Source: an uncultured Flavobacteriales bacterium (GTDB lineage: Bacteria; Bacteroidota; Bacteroidia; Flavobacteriales_D; Crocinitomicaceae). Taken from it: DNA of 64,000 nt. Shown here one piece after another: positions 20,064 through 28,925 of this stretch. The position numbers were made by a program, and so were the translations under genes. The notes below the pieces were generated by a model. That model saw only the letters and a list, made by a program, of their open reading frames with translations, did no database searches and was not told where the DNA came from. How positions within the stretch are numbered: position 1 is the stretch's first letter; every line of letters begins with the position of its first letter. The stretch lies in the NCBI GenBank assembly GCA_913046365.1, contig CAJWRM010000002.1, forward strand, positions 114,815 to 178,814, in the 5' to 3' direction.

Positions 20064-20849
20064 ATGAACAAGGCCATTGAATTCGCTATTCGTTCTCACC
20101 TTCATTTGGCGATTTTTAGTTTTGTATACGTATCTGGACTGTACAAGGCGGAGGTACATTCTACATACTATGCTTTGATGTTTGCATTTGGGATTTTAAG
20201 CATCTATAATTTCCATCGTCTATGGAAGCTAGGGCGAGGTGATTTACCTGACTTGGTTTTAAAGTGGTTAGAGATCAATAAGTATTCTATCTCAATACTG
20301 TCTGTCTGTTCCATTCTTTGTACGGTATACTTGTACGTAAACTATTTTTCAAAGAACTATCTGCTTCATTTATTATGCGCTGCCTGTATATTGATATGTA
20401 TTCTATATGTTTATAGAATTCGCAGATATAGTCTTCGAGAAATCCCATATCTAAAAATATTCTTAGTGTTGGGTATTTGGTACTTTTTACTTCACATCAT
20501 GCCCTATATTTTGTTTGATAGCCTCATTTTCCCCATTGAAGGCCTCATACTTTTATTTGCCATCCTTATTCCTTCAGATATGAAAGATATCGACTATGAT
20601 CCAAAGGAAATGAAAACGATCCCTCAGCTCATAGGAACAAGTAATTCTTTAAAGCTGATGCGTGTACTTTCATTAATCGGTATATCGTATACTTTGATTA
20701 TGCATAATGAACCTATGTTGCCCTGGCTAATTAGCTTTAGCTATATGTTCGTATCAACCTTTTTCTATTCTAGAACTAATAAAGATTATTATTTTGTTTG
20801 GATAGATACTTGCTTTTTAATTGTGGGAATAGCTCTGTTTTACTTCTAA
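20064..20849 (+). CDS. UbiA-superfamily-like integral membrane protein with a degenerate first motif
   Basis: 261 residues with about eight hydrophobic segments. The sequence SDMKDIDYDPKEMKTIPQLIG near residues 171-191 resembles the second Asp-rich motif of UbiA prenyltransferases (DxxDxxxD followed by a TIP motif). The first Asp-rich motif, normally NDxxDxxxD, is replaced by IYNFHRLWKL near residue 50, so metal-diphosphate binding there looks lost. Such a protein could be a non-catalytic or altered relative. It is monocistronic as far as can be seen. Confidence 0.55.
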   Translation: MNKAIEFAIRSHLHLAIFSFVYVSGLYKAEVHSTYYALMFAFGILSIYNFHRLWKLGRGDLPDLVLKWLEINKYSISILSVCSILCTVYLYVNYFSKNYLLHLLCAACILICILYVYRIRRYSLREIPYLKIFLVLGIWYFLLHIMPYILFDSLIFPIEGLILLFAILIPSDMKDIDYDPKEMKTIPQLIGTSNSLKLMRVLSLIGISYTLIMHNEPMLPWLISFSYMFVSTFFYSRTNKDYYFVWIDTCFLIVGIALFYF

Positions 20850-20867
20850 TTTTTACTACAACAAAAA

Positions 20868-20885
20868 GCCCGGAAACTTCCGGGC
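20868..20885. other. GC-rich hairpin with U-tract only on the minus-strand reading
   Basis: The arms GCCCGGAA and TTCCGGGC form a near-perfect inverted repeat in the 239-nt gap before leuS. A run of five T follows only when read on the minus strand; on the plus strand the hairpin is followed by CATCTGTG. It may still mark the 3' end of the preceding transcript with 3' processing, but it is not a classical terminator for it. The rest of the gap is very AT-rich; TATCTTTA at 21064-21071, one base off the -7 consensus, could serve leuS. Confidence 0.4.
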
Positions 20886-21088
20886 CATCTGTGTTAAAAA
20901 ACATTGAATTATGAAAAAGTAAGTGTTAAAAATTTAAAAAGTAAGAAAGTATATTTCTATATTTTAATCAAGTCAATACAAGTTTTATGCCAAAAAATAA
21001 CTAACCATTATTTTTTAAGAAACAATCTTTGGTTCATGGCTTTACATCATGAAGCACAATAACTATCTTTACATTCTTAAAAATAGAT

Positions 21089-23866
21089 ATGGAGTACAAC
21101 TTTAGGGAAATAGAGTCAAAATGGATTTCATTTTGGCAGGCAAATAATAGCTACCAGGTTTCTGAGGATTCAACTAAAGAAAAGTACTATATTTTGGATA
21201 TGTTTCCATATCCATCGGGTGCGGGACTTCATGTAGGTCACCCTTTAGGATATATTGCTTCAGATGTGCTTGCACGCTATAAAAAGCTACAAGGATATAA
21301 TGTTCTTCATCCTATGGGATATGATTCTTTTGGCCTCCCAGCTGAGCAGTATGCGATTCAAACTGGCCAACACCCGGCTGTTACGACCGAAGAGAACATC
21401 AAACGATACAGAAGTCAGCTTGATCAACTTGGTTTTTGTTATGATTGGGATAGAGAGGTGCGTACTTCTTCTCCAGAATACTATAAGTGGACACAATGGA
21501 TATTTAAGCAGCTTTTTGACTGTTACTATAATGAAAAATCTGATAAAGCTGAGCGGATATCTATTTTGATAGAAGAATTTGAAGCGAATGGAAATACCAA
21601 AATTCAGGCATCCCATGACTGTGAGATTGAATTTACTTCGATTGAGTGGAAGTCTTTTGATTCCGAGAAAAAGGAAGCTGTTTTACAGAATTATAGGTTG
21701 GCCTATCTGGCGGATAGTTGGGTAAATTGGTGCCCCGAACTTGGAACCGTACTTGCCAATGACGAGGTGATCAATGGTAAGTCTGAGCGTGGCGGTCACC
21801 CTGTGGTTCAGAAAAAAATGCGCCAATGGTCTATGCGTATCAAGGCTTATGCTGAACGTCTGCTTCAGGGTTTAGGCCAAATAGATTGGACAGACTCCCT
21901 AAAGGAGCAACAGAAAAATTGGATTGGAAAATCTGTGGGCTGCTCTGTTATATTTAATATTGAGGGTTATGATAGCCCAGTGGAGGTTTTTACAACTAGA
22001 CCGGATACTATATTTGGTGTTTCTTTTATGGTTTTGGCTCCAGAACACCCATACGTTGAACACATTACAACGGAATCAAATAAAAAAGCTGTTTTAAATT
22101 ATCAGCAGGCCGCTACTAAGAAATCTGAGCGTGATCGCCAAAGTGATGTAAAGTCAATTACGGGAGAAAATACTGGTGCATTTGCCATACATCCATTGAG
22201 CGGAGAGAAAATTGAAATATGGATAGCTGACTATGTGCTTGCTTCTTATGGAACTGGTGCAGTCATGGCTGTACCTTGTGGAGATCAGAGAGATTATGAT
22301 TTCGCACGTCATTTTGATATACCTATTAAAAATATATTTGCAGATGTTGACCTTTCTGAGGCAGCACATACTGATAAAACAGGAATACTCAAAGATTCTG
22401 CTTTTTTAGATGGCTGTTCTGTACCCGAGGGGATAAAAAAATCCATTGAGACTTTAGAGCTAAAGGGTTTTGGTAAAGGGAAAACTAATTATAGACTTAG
22501 AGACGCCGTTTTTTCTCGTCAAAGATATTGGGGTGAACCTTTTCCTATTTACTACAAGGATGAGCTCCCCTATGCCGTTGAAGATCAAAATTTACCTATT
22601 GAACTTCCGAAAGTCGATAGTTATTTGCCTACACAAGAGGGAGAGCCACCCTTGGCTCGGGCGGCAAAAGATTCGTGGAATTATTTTGCGGGAGATCGAA
22701 TGGAATTTAATACGATGCCAGGTTGGGCAGGTAGCTCCTGGTACTTTTTAAGGTATATGGATCCTAGTAACGAAAACGAATTTGTTTCTAAAGAAAAATC
22801 TGAATACTGGAAACAAGTCGATTTATATATTGGTGGTGCGGAGCACGCCACCGGTCATTTACTTTATTCAAGATTTTGGACCAAGTTTCTTTTTGACCAG
22901 GGATATATATCTTTTGAAGAGCCTTTTCATAAGCTCATAAACCAAGGGATGATTCTTGGAAAAAGTAGTTTTGTATACCGTATTGCAGATAGCAATACTT
23001 TTGTTTCTAAGGGTAAACTTCAGGGTCAAGATACCCAAGCGATACATGTGGATATTTCATTGGTTGAAAATAATAAACTCAACATTGAAGACTTTAAAAA
23101 ATGGCGCAAGGAATATGCTGATGCATCTTTCATTCTAGAAGAAAATGGGGATTATATCTGTGGCGATGAGGTCGAGAAGATGTCAAAGTCTAAGTTTAAT
23201 GTTCAAACGCCCGATGAGCTTATTCAAAATTATGGAGCCGATACGCTTCGGCTATATGAAATGTTTCTGGGACCTATAGAACAGAGTAAACCTTGGGATA
23301 CGAAGGGCATTTCAGGGGTTCATAATTTTTTACGAAAATGTTGGAGGCTTTATTGTAACCCCGAGGGTGAATCTATTGTGCAGCAAGGCCAAGAGGCGAC
23401 GAAGGCAGCGCTAAAAACCTTACATAAAACAATCAAAAAGGTTACGGATGATTTAGATCGATACTCGTTAAACACTTGTGTATCAACTTTTATGATTGCA
23501 GTAAATGAATTTACAGAGCAAAAATGTAAAAACCTTGAGGTATTAGAACAATTTCTTATCCTTCTTGCTCCTTATGCACCTCATTTTTGTGAGGAGCTAT
23601 GGATGAAAATTGGAAAAGAAGAAGGGAGCTTGTTTGCAGCTAATTTCCCAGTCTTTAATGCAGATCATCTAGTGGAAGATTCTTTTGATTATCCTATATC
23701 TTTTAATGGGAAAATGCGTTTTAAAGCCAACCTTTCATTGTCTTTGGACAGAACAGAAGTTCAAAAAGAGGTTGAGAATATGGAGCTTACAAAGAAATGG
23801 TTGGATGGGAAAACACCCAAAAAGGTGATTGTTGTGCACGGTAAAATTGTGAATATTGTTGTTTAG
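21089..23866 (+). CDS. leuS: Leucyl-tRNA synthetase
   Basis: Class I aminoacyl-tRNA synthetase charging tRNA-Leu, 925 residues. The HIGH-type motif is HVGH at residues 48-51 in PYPSGAGLHVGHPLGY; KMSKS begins at residue 697. The CP1 editing domain is present (TTRPDTIFGVSFMVLAPEHP; GTGAVMAVPCGDQRDYDFA). An acidic insertion around residues 150-200 (KAERISILIEEFEANGNTK) precedes NWCPELGTVLANDEV, as in other flavobacterial LeuRS. Convergent with the MerR gene 40 nt downstream. Confidence 0.97.
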   Translation: MEYNFREIESKWISFWQANNSYQVSEDSTKEKYYILDMFPYPSGAGLHVGHPLGYIASDVLARYKKLQGYNVLHPMGYDSFGLPAEQYAIQTGQHPAVTTEENIKRYRSQLDQLGFCYDWDREVRTSSPEYYKWTQWIFKQLFDCYYNEKSDKAERISILIEEFEANGNTKIQASHDCEIEFTSIEWKSFDSEKKEAVLQNYRLAYLADSWVNWCPELGTVLANDEVINGKSERGGHPVVQKKMRQWSMRIKAYAERLLQGLGQIDWTDSLKEQQKNWIGKSVGCSVIFNIEGYDSPVEVFTTRPDTIFGVSFMVLAPEHPYVEHITTESNKKAVLNYQQAATKKSERDRQSDVKSITGENTGAFAIHPLSGEKIEIWIADYVLASYGTGAVMAVPCGDQRDYDFARHFDIPIKNIFADVDLSEAAHTDKTGILKDSAFLDGCSVPEGIKKSIETLELKGFGKGKTNYRLRDAVFSRQRYWGEPFPIYYKDELPYAVEDQNLPIELPKVDSYLPTQEGEPPLARAAKDSWNYFAGDRMEFNTMPGWAGSSWYFLRYMDPSNENEFVSKEKSEYWKQVDLYIGGAEHATGHLLYSRFWTKFLFDQGYISFEEPFHKLINQGMILGKSSFVYRIADSNTFVSKGKLQGQDTQAIHVDISLVENNKLNIEDFKKWRKEYADASFILEENGDYICGDEVEKMSKSKFNVQTPDELIQNYGADTLRLYEMFLGPIEQSKPWDTKGISGVHNFLRKCWRLYCNPEGESIVQQGQEATKAALKTLHKTIKKVTDDLDRYSLNTCVSTFMIAVNEFTEQKCKNLEVLEQFLILLAPYAPHFCEELWMKIGKEEGSLFAANFPVFNADHLVEDSFDYPISFNGKMRFKANLSLSLDRTEVQKEVENMELTKKWLDGKTPKKVIVVHGKIVNIVV

Positions 23867-23906
23867 AATCCAAGCTTCAGAATATCTTGGTGATCGCTTG
23901 ACAACA

Positions 23907-24779
23907 TTATTTCTCTAGATGGTCTAACAAGTCAGGGATGTTTTGGACTTCAATAATATATTCTTCAAGCTCCTTACTGTTTGACTTAATTTGAGCACCT
24001 CCGGCGAAAACCTTTAAATCGGGAAGGTCTTTTTTCAATTGTTTGAAATAGTTAACTATAAACTTTTTGTCAACAGCCGTCAGCCATGAAGAAAGTATTG
24101 CATTTGGCTGAAGTTTGTCAATGCTTTCTAAAAGTGAAGGGTAGGGTAAACTTTGTCCAAGATAAGAGGTGTGAATGCCCTTTTCTCTTAAAAGGAACTG
24201 ATAGAACAACAGACTTATTTCGTGCCATTCATGCTCTGGCAGGTACATTAAAATAGACTTACTGTTTGGTTTTGGAACAGGTTGTTTATCTATTTCTGAA
24301 ATAATTTTTTGTCTAATCAGGTTTGACATAAAGTGTTCTTGAGAAGGATTGATAGAACCAATTAACCACATGATACCAATCCTATCCAAAAAAGGAATAA
24401 GATGATCTACGAAGGTTTTTTCCAAACCATATTTTTCTATGAGGGTGTTCATTGTTCCTTTAAAGAGCTCTTCATCAAGGGACACCAAAGCTAGGATTAG
24501 TTTATCCATGCTATATTCAGGTTGCTTATTCACCTTAATATCCCAAAGCAACTTGTTCATGTCATTTTGCTCAAGTTTGGCAATTTTGGATATTTTAATA
24601 CCATTACGATTCAACATACTCACTGTCAATAAATGTGTTAATTCATCATCTGAGTAAGTCCTTATTTTGGTATCTGTTCTATCCGGAGATAAAATACTGT
24701 ACCTCTTCTCCCAAATACGTATTGTATGGGACTTAATACCTGTAAGGTTTTCGAGATCTTTTATTTTATATTCTGCCAT
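23907..24779 (-). CDS. MerR-type regulator with B12-binding domain (CarH/LitR-like photoreceptor candidate)
   Basis: 290 residues: N-terminal MerR winged helix (YKIKDLENLTGIKSHTIRIW, about 4-70), a four-helix cobalamin cap and a C-terminal B12-binding Rossmann domain (about 174-285). The cap has Trp138 and Glu148-His149 with exactly nine residues between, the Wx9EH motif of adenosylcobalamin photoreceptors. The Rossmann domain has ExH (Glu184, His186), His186 aligning with the lower cobalt ligand; the usual following Gly is Ser189. In CarH/LitR, light breaks the Co-C bond and releases DNA, derepressing pigment and photolyase genes. Three photolyase-like genes lie 24 kb away. Light sensing is inferred, not shown. 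Confidence 0.85.
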   Translation of the reverse strand: MAEYKIKDLENLTGIKSHTIRIWEKRYSILSPDRTDTKIRTYSDDELTHLLTVSMLNRNGIKISKIAKLEQNDMNKLLWDIKVNKQPEYSMDKLILALVSLDEELFKGTMNTLIEKYGLEKTFVDHLIPFLDRIGIMWLIGSINPSQEHFMSNLIRQKIISEIDKQPVPKPNSKSILMYLPEHEWHEISLLFYQFLLREKGIHTSYLGQSLPYPSLLESIDKLQPNAILSSWLTAVDKKFIVNYFKQLKKDLPDLKVFAGGAQIKSNSKELEEYIIEVQNIPDLLDHLEK

Positions 24780-24794
24780 GATTGTCTAGGTACA

Positions 24795-24802
24795 CAAACA
24801 TA
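24795..24802 (-). promoter_or_regulatory. -7 promoter element of the B12-MerR gene
   Basis: Read on the minus strand this is TATGTTTG, an exact TAnnTTTG, 15 nt before the start codon. No TTG lies at normal -33 spacing; the region where the -33/-7 spacer would be is filled by the 24804-24826 inverted repeat, the position MerR-family proteins usually bind. Confidence 0.6.
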
Positions 24803-24803
24803 A

Positions 24804-24826
24804 AACAACTAAACGGTTTAATTGTT
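24804..24826. promoter_or_regulatory. Inverted repeat 1, candidate operator of the B12-MerR regulator
   Basis: Arms AACAACTAAAC and GTTTAATTGTT flank a single G; 10 of 11 arm positions pair. It lies in the divergent merR/engB promoter region, immediately upstream of the merR -7 element. Overlaps the second inverted repeat by 6 nt. Confidence 0.55.
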
Positions 24827-24840
24827 CGCCTAAGAACAAT
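24821..24840. promoter_or_regulatory. Inverted repeat 2, candidate operator between merR and engB
   Basis: ATTGTTC and GAACAAT are perfect 7-bp arms separated by GCCTAA. The repeat covers the presumed -33 TTG of the engB promoter, so a bound regulator could affect both divergent genes. Confidence 0.5.
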
Positions 24841-24846
24841 ATATCT

Positions 24847-24854
24847 TAGTTTTG
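24847..24854 (+). promoter_or_regulatory. -7 promoter element of engB
   Basis: TAGTTTTG fits TAnnTTTG; a TTG lies 22 nt upstream at 24822-24824. Only 4 nt separate the element from the engB ATG, so the transcript would start at or next to the start codon. Confidence 0.55.
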
Positions 24855-24858
24855 TAAA

Positions 24859-25464
24859 ATGGATATCAAAAGTGCGTCTTTTTTAGTATCAAATACTTCA
24901 TTTAAAAAATGTCCAATGGATGGTAAAGCTGAGTTTGCCTTCATAGGTAGATCAAATGTTGGGAAGTCTACTTTAATTAACATGTTAACAGGTAAAAAGA
25001 AGTTGGCCAAAACTTCTTCAACGCCGGGAAAAACGCAGCTCATTAATCATTTTGAGATTAATGATGAATGGTATTTGGTTGATTTACCAGGTTATGGTTA
25101 TGCAAAAGCCTCAAAAAAGAGTCGCCAAACCTGGGAGGTTTTTATTACCGAGTATTTGCTTCACAGGGAAAGCCTAATGACCACATTTGTTTTGATTGAC
25201 GCGCGTCTTCCTCCTCAAAAAATCGATCTTGAATTTATGAATTGGTGTGGTGGTAAGGGGATTCCGTTTTCCTTGGTTTTTACTAAAACGGACAAGCTTT
25301 CAAGTTCTGCATTGCAAAAAAACCTCATTGGTTATAAGAAAGAGATTCTTAAGTATTGGGATGAGCTACCCCCAGTTTTTGTTACCTCTTCTCAATCGAA
25401 ATTCGGTCGTGAACCCTTGCTGAATTATATCTCTGAAATCCTAAAGGCATTTAAAGCCTCCTAA
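24859..25464 (+). CDS. engB: Ribosome biogenesis GTPase EngB (YsxC/YihA)
   Basis: Small GTPase needed for 50S subunit assembly. G motifs visible in 201 residues: GRSNVGKSTLIN (G1), DLPGYGYAKAS (G3) and TKTDK (G4), with FVTSSQSKFGREPLL near the C-terminus as the G5 region. Divergent from the B12-MerR gene with a 79-nt shared promoter region. Confidence 0.95.
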   Translation: MDIKSASFLVSNTSFKKCPMDGKAEFAFIGRSNVGKSTLINMLTGKKKLAKTSSTPGKTQLINHFEINDEWYLVDLPGYGYAKASKKSRQTWEVFITEYLLHRESLMTTFVLIDARLPPQKIDLEFMNWCGGKGIPFSLVFTKTDKLSSSALQKNLIGYKKEILKYWDELPPVFVTSSQSKFGREPLLNYISEILKAFKAS

Positions 25465-25465
25465 C

Positions 25466-25496
25466 TTGACCATACAGGGGCAATTCCCTATTTTTG
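25466..25496 (+). promoter_or_regulatory. Promoter of yebC (-33 TTG, 20-nt spacer, -7 TATTTTTG)
   Basis: TTG at 25466-25468 and TATTTTTG at 25489-25496 match the Bacteroidota consensus with ideal spacing. The start codon is 13 nt beyond the -7 element. Confidence 0.65.
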
Positions 25497-25509
25497 TCAA
25501 AAGCAAATT

Positions 25510-26220
25510 ATGGGAAGAGCATTTGAATATCGCCGAGCAGCAAAAGAAAAGAGATGGGATAAAATGTCCAAGATTTTCCCGAAGCTAGGTAAGGCTATAA
25601 CCATGGCTGCGAAGGAAGGTGGAATAGACCCTGCAACCAATGCTAAGTTGAGGACGGCAATTCAGAACGCAAAGTCTGAAAATATGCCTAAGGACAACAT
25701 TGAAGCGGCGATTTCTCGCTCAGTTCAAAAGGATACAGACCTTTTTTCTGAAATGAATTATGAAGGGAAGGGACCACACGGAGTACTTGTTTTTGTTGAA
25801 TGTGCAACGGACAATTCAACTAGAACAGTAGCGAATGTGAAGTCTTATTTTAACAAGGCGGGGGGAAGTATTGTTCCTACAGGCTCATTAGAATTTATGT
25901 TCCAAAGGAAAAGTGTCTTTGAAATAGAAATGACAGCTGAAATGGATCTGGAAGAGCTTGAGCTTAATTTGATTGATGCTGGAGTAGAGGAGCTTGAATC
26001 TCAAGAGCAAACCTTGTTTATTTATGGTGATTATACTGCTTTTGGTACAATTTCAAAGGGGCTCGAAGATATGGGAATTCCCGTTCAGAAATCTGGACTC
26101 AAAAGATATGCGACCTCACCTGTAGAATTCACTGAAGAACAGCTTGTTGATATAGAGAAAATGCTAGATAAGATTGAGGATGATGATGATATTCAACAGG
26201 TTTTTACAAACATCGCATAG
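25510..26220 (+). CDS. YebC/PmpR family DNA-binding regulatory protein
   Basis: 236-residue member of the YebC family (TACO1 homologues), associated with transcription regulation and, in recent work, with relief of ribosome stalling. N-terminal [20 protein letters not shown], the [20 protein letters not shown] stretch, and [14 protein letters not shown] are diagnostic; the acidic C-terminal domain is complete. Starts with MGRAFEYR in place of the more usual MAGHSKW start, which is a known Bacteroidota variant. Confidence 0.93.
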   Translation: MGRAFEYRRAAKEKRWDKMSKIFPKLGKAITMAAKEGGIDPATNAKLRTAIQNAKSENMPKDNIEAAISRSVQKDTDLFSEMNYEGKGPHGVLVFVECATDNSTRTVANVKSYFNKAGGSIVPTGSLEFMFQRKSVFEIEMTAEMDLEELELNLIDAGVEELESQEQTLFIYGDYTAFGTISKGLEDMGIPVQKSGLKRYATSPVEFTEEQLVDIEKMLDKIEDDDDIQQVFTNIA

Positions 26221-26280
26221 AAATCTTGATTTTATATACTAAAGTTCATTAAAACAAGTTATAGTAAGACATTAGCTCTC

Positions 26281-28917
26281 ATGAAATCAGATTTATACGC
26301 TTTATTGTTGGTTTTTTTACTCTTCTCTTCTTGCTCCACAGAGAATAATGCTTTTTTAAATCGGACGTATCATTCTGCAACAGCCAAGTATAATGGTTAT
26401 TTCAATGCAAATGAACTTTTGGATCAAGCGTTAAGAAGCTTTTATAATTCTAATAAAGATGATTTCTATTCAATTCTAGATGTTAACCCTCTCCCCGATG
26501 AGGAAGAGGCAAAAGCAATGTACCCAGCGATTGATACGGCAGTTGTAAAGTGTTCAGAGGTTATTAAAAATCACAGTATGCCAAGTACTGAAGATATGTA
26601 TTACAAGGATGTGGAGCATAATAAATGGATTGATGAGAATTGGATTACAATTGGGAGGGCACTTTATTATAAGCGAGAGTATGAGAAGTCTTTGAAGAAT
26701 TTTCAATTTGTGAAGCGCTTATTTGCAAAAGATCCTTCCTTCTATGTTGCTAAATTATGGATGGCTAAAATTCATATAGAGCAAAGATCCTATGCAGATG
26801 CCAAGTTGACACTTGATGACTTGAATGGTATATCTCGGGCGCAAAGAAAAAAGACATTTAAAGACTATATTCCTTTTGTAAACAAAAAGCCAACGGGTGA
26901 AGATATTATTCCTGAGATCAGCAAAAGCTTACAGTTTGATATTTACAAGTCATACGCTGATTTAGCCATTAAAAGAAAAGAATATCCTGAGGCAATAAAA
27001 GGTTTGAAATCTGCAATTGTAAAATGCCCTACTTCAAAGGAAAAGACAAGATTAAATTTTATTTTAGGTCAACTGTATCAGAATAGTAATCGATTGGACT
27101 CAGCGGCGCATCATTTTTCAAAAGCACTCAAATCTGCGGCGCCCTTTGAAATTTCATTTAATGCCCGGCTGAACCGTGCCATTTGTGGAGGAGGAGAGCG
27201 TTTGAGTAAAGACCTGAAAAGAATGCTTAAGGATGCGAAAAACGCCCAATATAAAGATCAGATTTATTTTGCCATGGCTAATCTAGAGTTGAACCGTGGA
27301 GAGAAAGAAATGGGAATCAATTACCTCACAGAGTGTGCATTTTACTCTAACGGAAATGCCCGACAGAAAGCAATGGCATACGAGAAGTTAGGTGACATTA
27401 GCTATGCGGATCGGAATTATGTTTCCGCCCAAAAATATTATGATTCATGCGCACGATTTATTCCTGAGGGATATCCAAATGGAGCTCTTGTAAAAGAGAA
27501 AGCTACCAAGCTTTCTGATCTTGTAGTTGCGATAGAAACTGTGAATTTTGAGGATAGTGTTGAGCGCATTGCACTGATGCCTGAAAAAGAGCGTGAACGT
27601 TTTCTTAAGGAAACCCTAAAACAATTAAAGCGGGAGGCTCAAGAGCGCAAAGAGCGGGAGGCGGCTAAGCTTCTTGCACTTCAAGAACAAAGCAATGCGA
27701 ATTCTAATGCCAATTCAAGCAAATCTGTTTTTAGCAATCCTAAATTGCGTGAGCAAGGCTTCGAAGAGTTTAGGAAAATTTGGGGAACTACCCGGGAGAA
27801 TGAGGACCATTGGAGAAGAAGCGAGAAAATGAGCTTTGAAATAAGTGAACAATCTGACTCTACCAACACAGATTCTTTACTCGTTGAAGAATCTGATTCA
27901 GATTCTTTGACTATTGATAACCTTAGGAAAAATATTCCATTGACAGACAGTTTATTCGCTGCTTCGGAGCTTCGATTATTTGAAGCGCTATACACTAGCG
28001 GCGTATTATATAAAGAAATATTAAATGAAACTGAACTAGCTCAGATACAATTTGAGCGGGTTCTTTCGAAAAATAAGCGCAATCTCACTGATCTTTCTTC
28101 CGCCTTTCAATTATATAAAATAAATGAAGCATCTGGCAAAAAGCAACCCTTTATTGATCATATATTGGATTACTATCCGAAATCGGATGCAGCGAAATAC
28201 TTGAAGGATCCGGATTTTTACATCAAGCAAAAGGAGTCGGAAAAGCTAAATGAGCAAGAATATATAGAAATGGCGGAGTTATACTTTGCTGGTAAATATA
28301 CTGAGGTGGCGTCCGCATCTCTAAAGGTTATTGATGAAGACCTCACTAATGCTTTCCGTGCAGAGTACCTGCTTTTACATGTTTTCGCAATGGGCCAAAT
28401 TACGGAAGATAAATCTTTATTGGAACCACTAATCAATAGAGTGATTGATGAGAAACCAGGAACCCCACAAGCCGAAGTCGCAAAGGATTTGTTAGATATC
28501 TTAAAGAATGGGTACTCGGATAATTTAGAGCTTTCTTTCGAACCCGATTATATATACAAAAGGGCATTTTCTGAAAAACACTTTGTCATTATTTTTGCCG
28601 ATAAGAACGATGATGATGATGAGGAAATCGAAGATTTGAAATCGGGAGTCAAATCCTTCAATAGAAAAATTCATAGGTCTAAGGCATTGAAAGAGAGTAT
28701 AAGCAAAACCGCAAAAAAAGAGTCCTTTTTGGTGGTTAAAGAGTTCGATGATTCAAAATTAGCTCAAGAGTATATTAACTCTTATAAAGCTGGTTATGAG
28801 TACTTAGAAGAGTTTCAAAACAATAAAATATATTCCATTGGCAAAACCAATTTGAAATTATTGATTGAAACTTCAAAATTAGATGAATACAAATCATTTT
28901 TTGATGATTTTTATTAA
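26281..28917 (+). CDS. porW: T9SS/gliding lipoprotein PorW/SprE (TPR protein)
   Basis: Tetratricopeptide-repeat lipoprotein of the type IX secretion system, linking periplasmic and outer-membrane parts of the machine; called SprE in gliding flavobacteria. The signal peptide ends in the lipobox FSSC (Cys18). The conserved N-domain has LNRTYHSATAKYNGYFNANE. TPR-like helices cover roughly residues 110-440 (YYKREYEKSLKNFQFVKRLF), a charged coiled-coil and low-complexity Asn/Ser region follows at about 440-490, and a second helical half reaches residue 878. Length fits the family. Candidate T9SS substrates lie at 58885-60612 and 63885-64000. Confidence 0.88.
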   Translation: MKSDLYALLLVFLLFSSCSTENNAFLNRTYHSATAKYNGYFNANELLDQALRSFYNSNKDDFYSILDVNPLPDEEEAKAMYPAIDTAVVKCSEVIKNHSMPSTEDMYYKDVEHNKWIDENWITIGRALYYKREYEKSLKNFQFVKRLFAKDPSFYVAKLWMAKIHIEQRSYADAKLTLDDLNGISRAQRKKTFKDYIPFVNKKPTGEDIIPEISKSLQFDIYKSYADLAIKRKEYPEAIKGLKSAIVKCPTSKEKTRLNFILGQLYQNSNRLDSAAHHFSKALKSAAPFEISFNARLNRAICGGGERLSKDLKRMLKDAKNAQYKDQIYFAMANLELNRGEKEMGINYLTECAFYSNGNARQKAMAYEKLGDISYADRNYVSAQKYYDSCARFIPEGYPNGALVKEKATKLSDLVVAIETVNFEDSVERIALMPEKERERFLKETLKQLKREAQERKEREAAKLLALQEQSNANSNANSSKSVFSNPKLREQGFEEFRKIWGTTRENEDHWRRSEKMSFEISEQSDSTNTDSLLVEESDSDSLTIDNLRKNIPLTDSLFAASELRLFEALYTSGVLYKEILNETELAQIQFERVLSKNKRNLTDLSSAFQLYKINEASGKKQPFIDHILDYYPKSDAAKYLKDPDFYIKQKESEKLNEQEYIEMAELYFAGKYTEVASASLKVIDEDLTNAFRAEYLLLHVFAMGQITEDKSLLEPLINRVIDEKPGTPQAEVAKDLLDILKNGYSDNLELSFEPDYIYKRAFSEKHFVIIFADKNDDDDEEIEDLKSGVKSFNRKIHRSKALKESISKTAKKESFLVVKEFDDSKLAQEYINSYKAGYEYLEEFQNNKIYSIGKTNLKLLIETSKLDEYKSFFDDFY

Positions 28918-28925
28918 ATTGAACC

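Noticed and set aside
20868-20885. Classical terminator for the UbiA-like gene
   Set aside because: The hairpin lacks a T tract on the plus strand; the T run occurs only on the minus-strand reading, where no gene ends, so it is listed only as a hairpin.
25473-25496. Possible terminator of engB (AGGG/CCCT with T tract)
   Set aside because: The stem is only 4 bp and the T tract is part of the yebC -7 element, so it is better explained as promoter.
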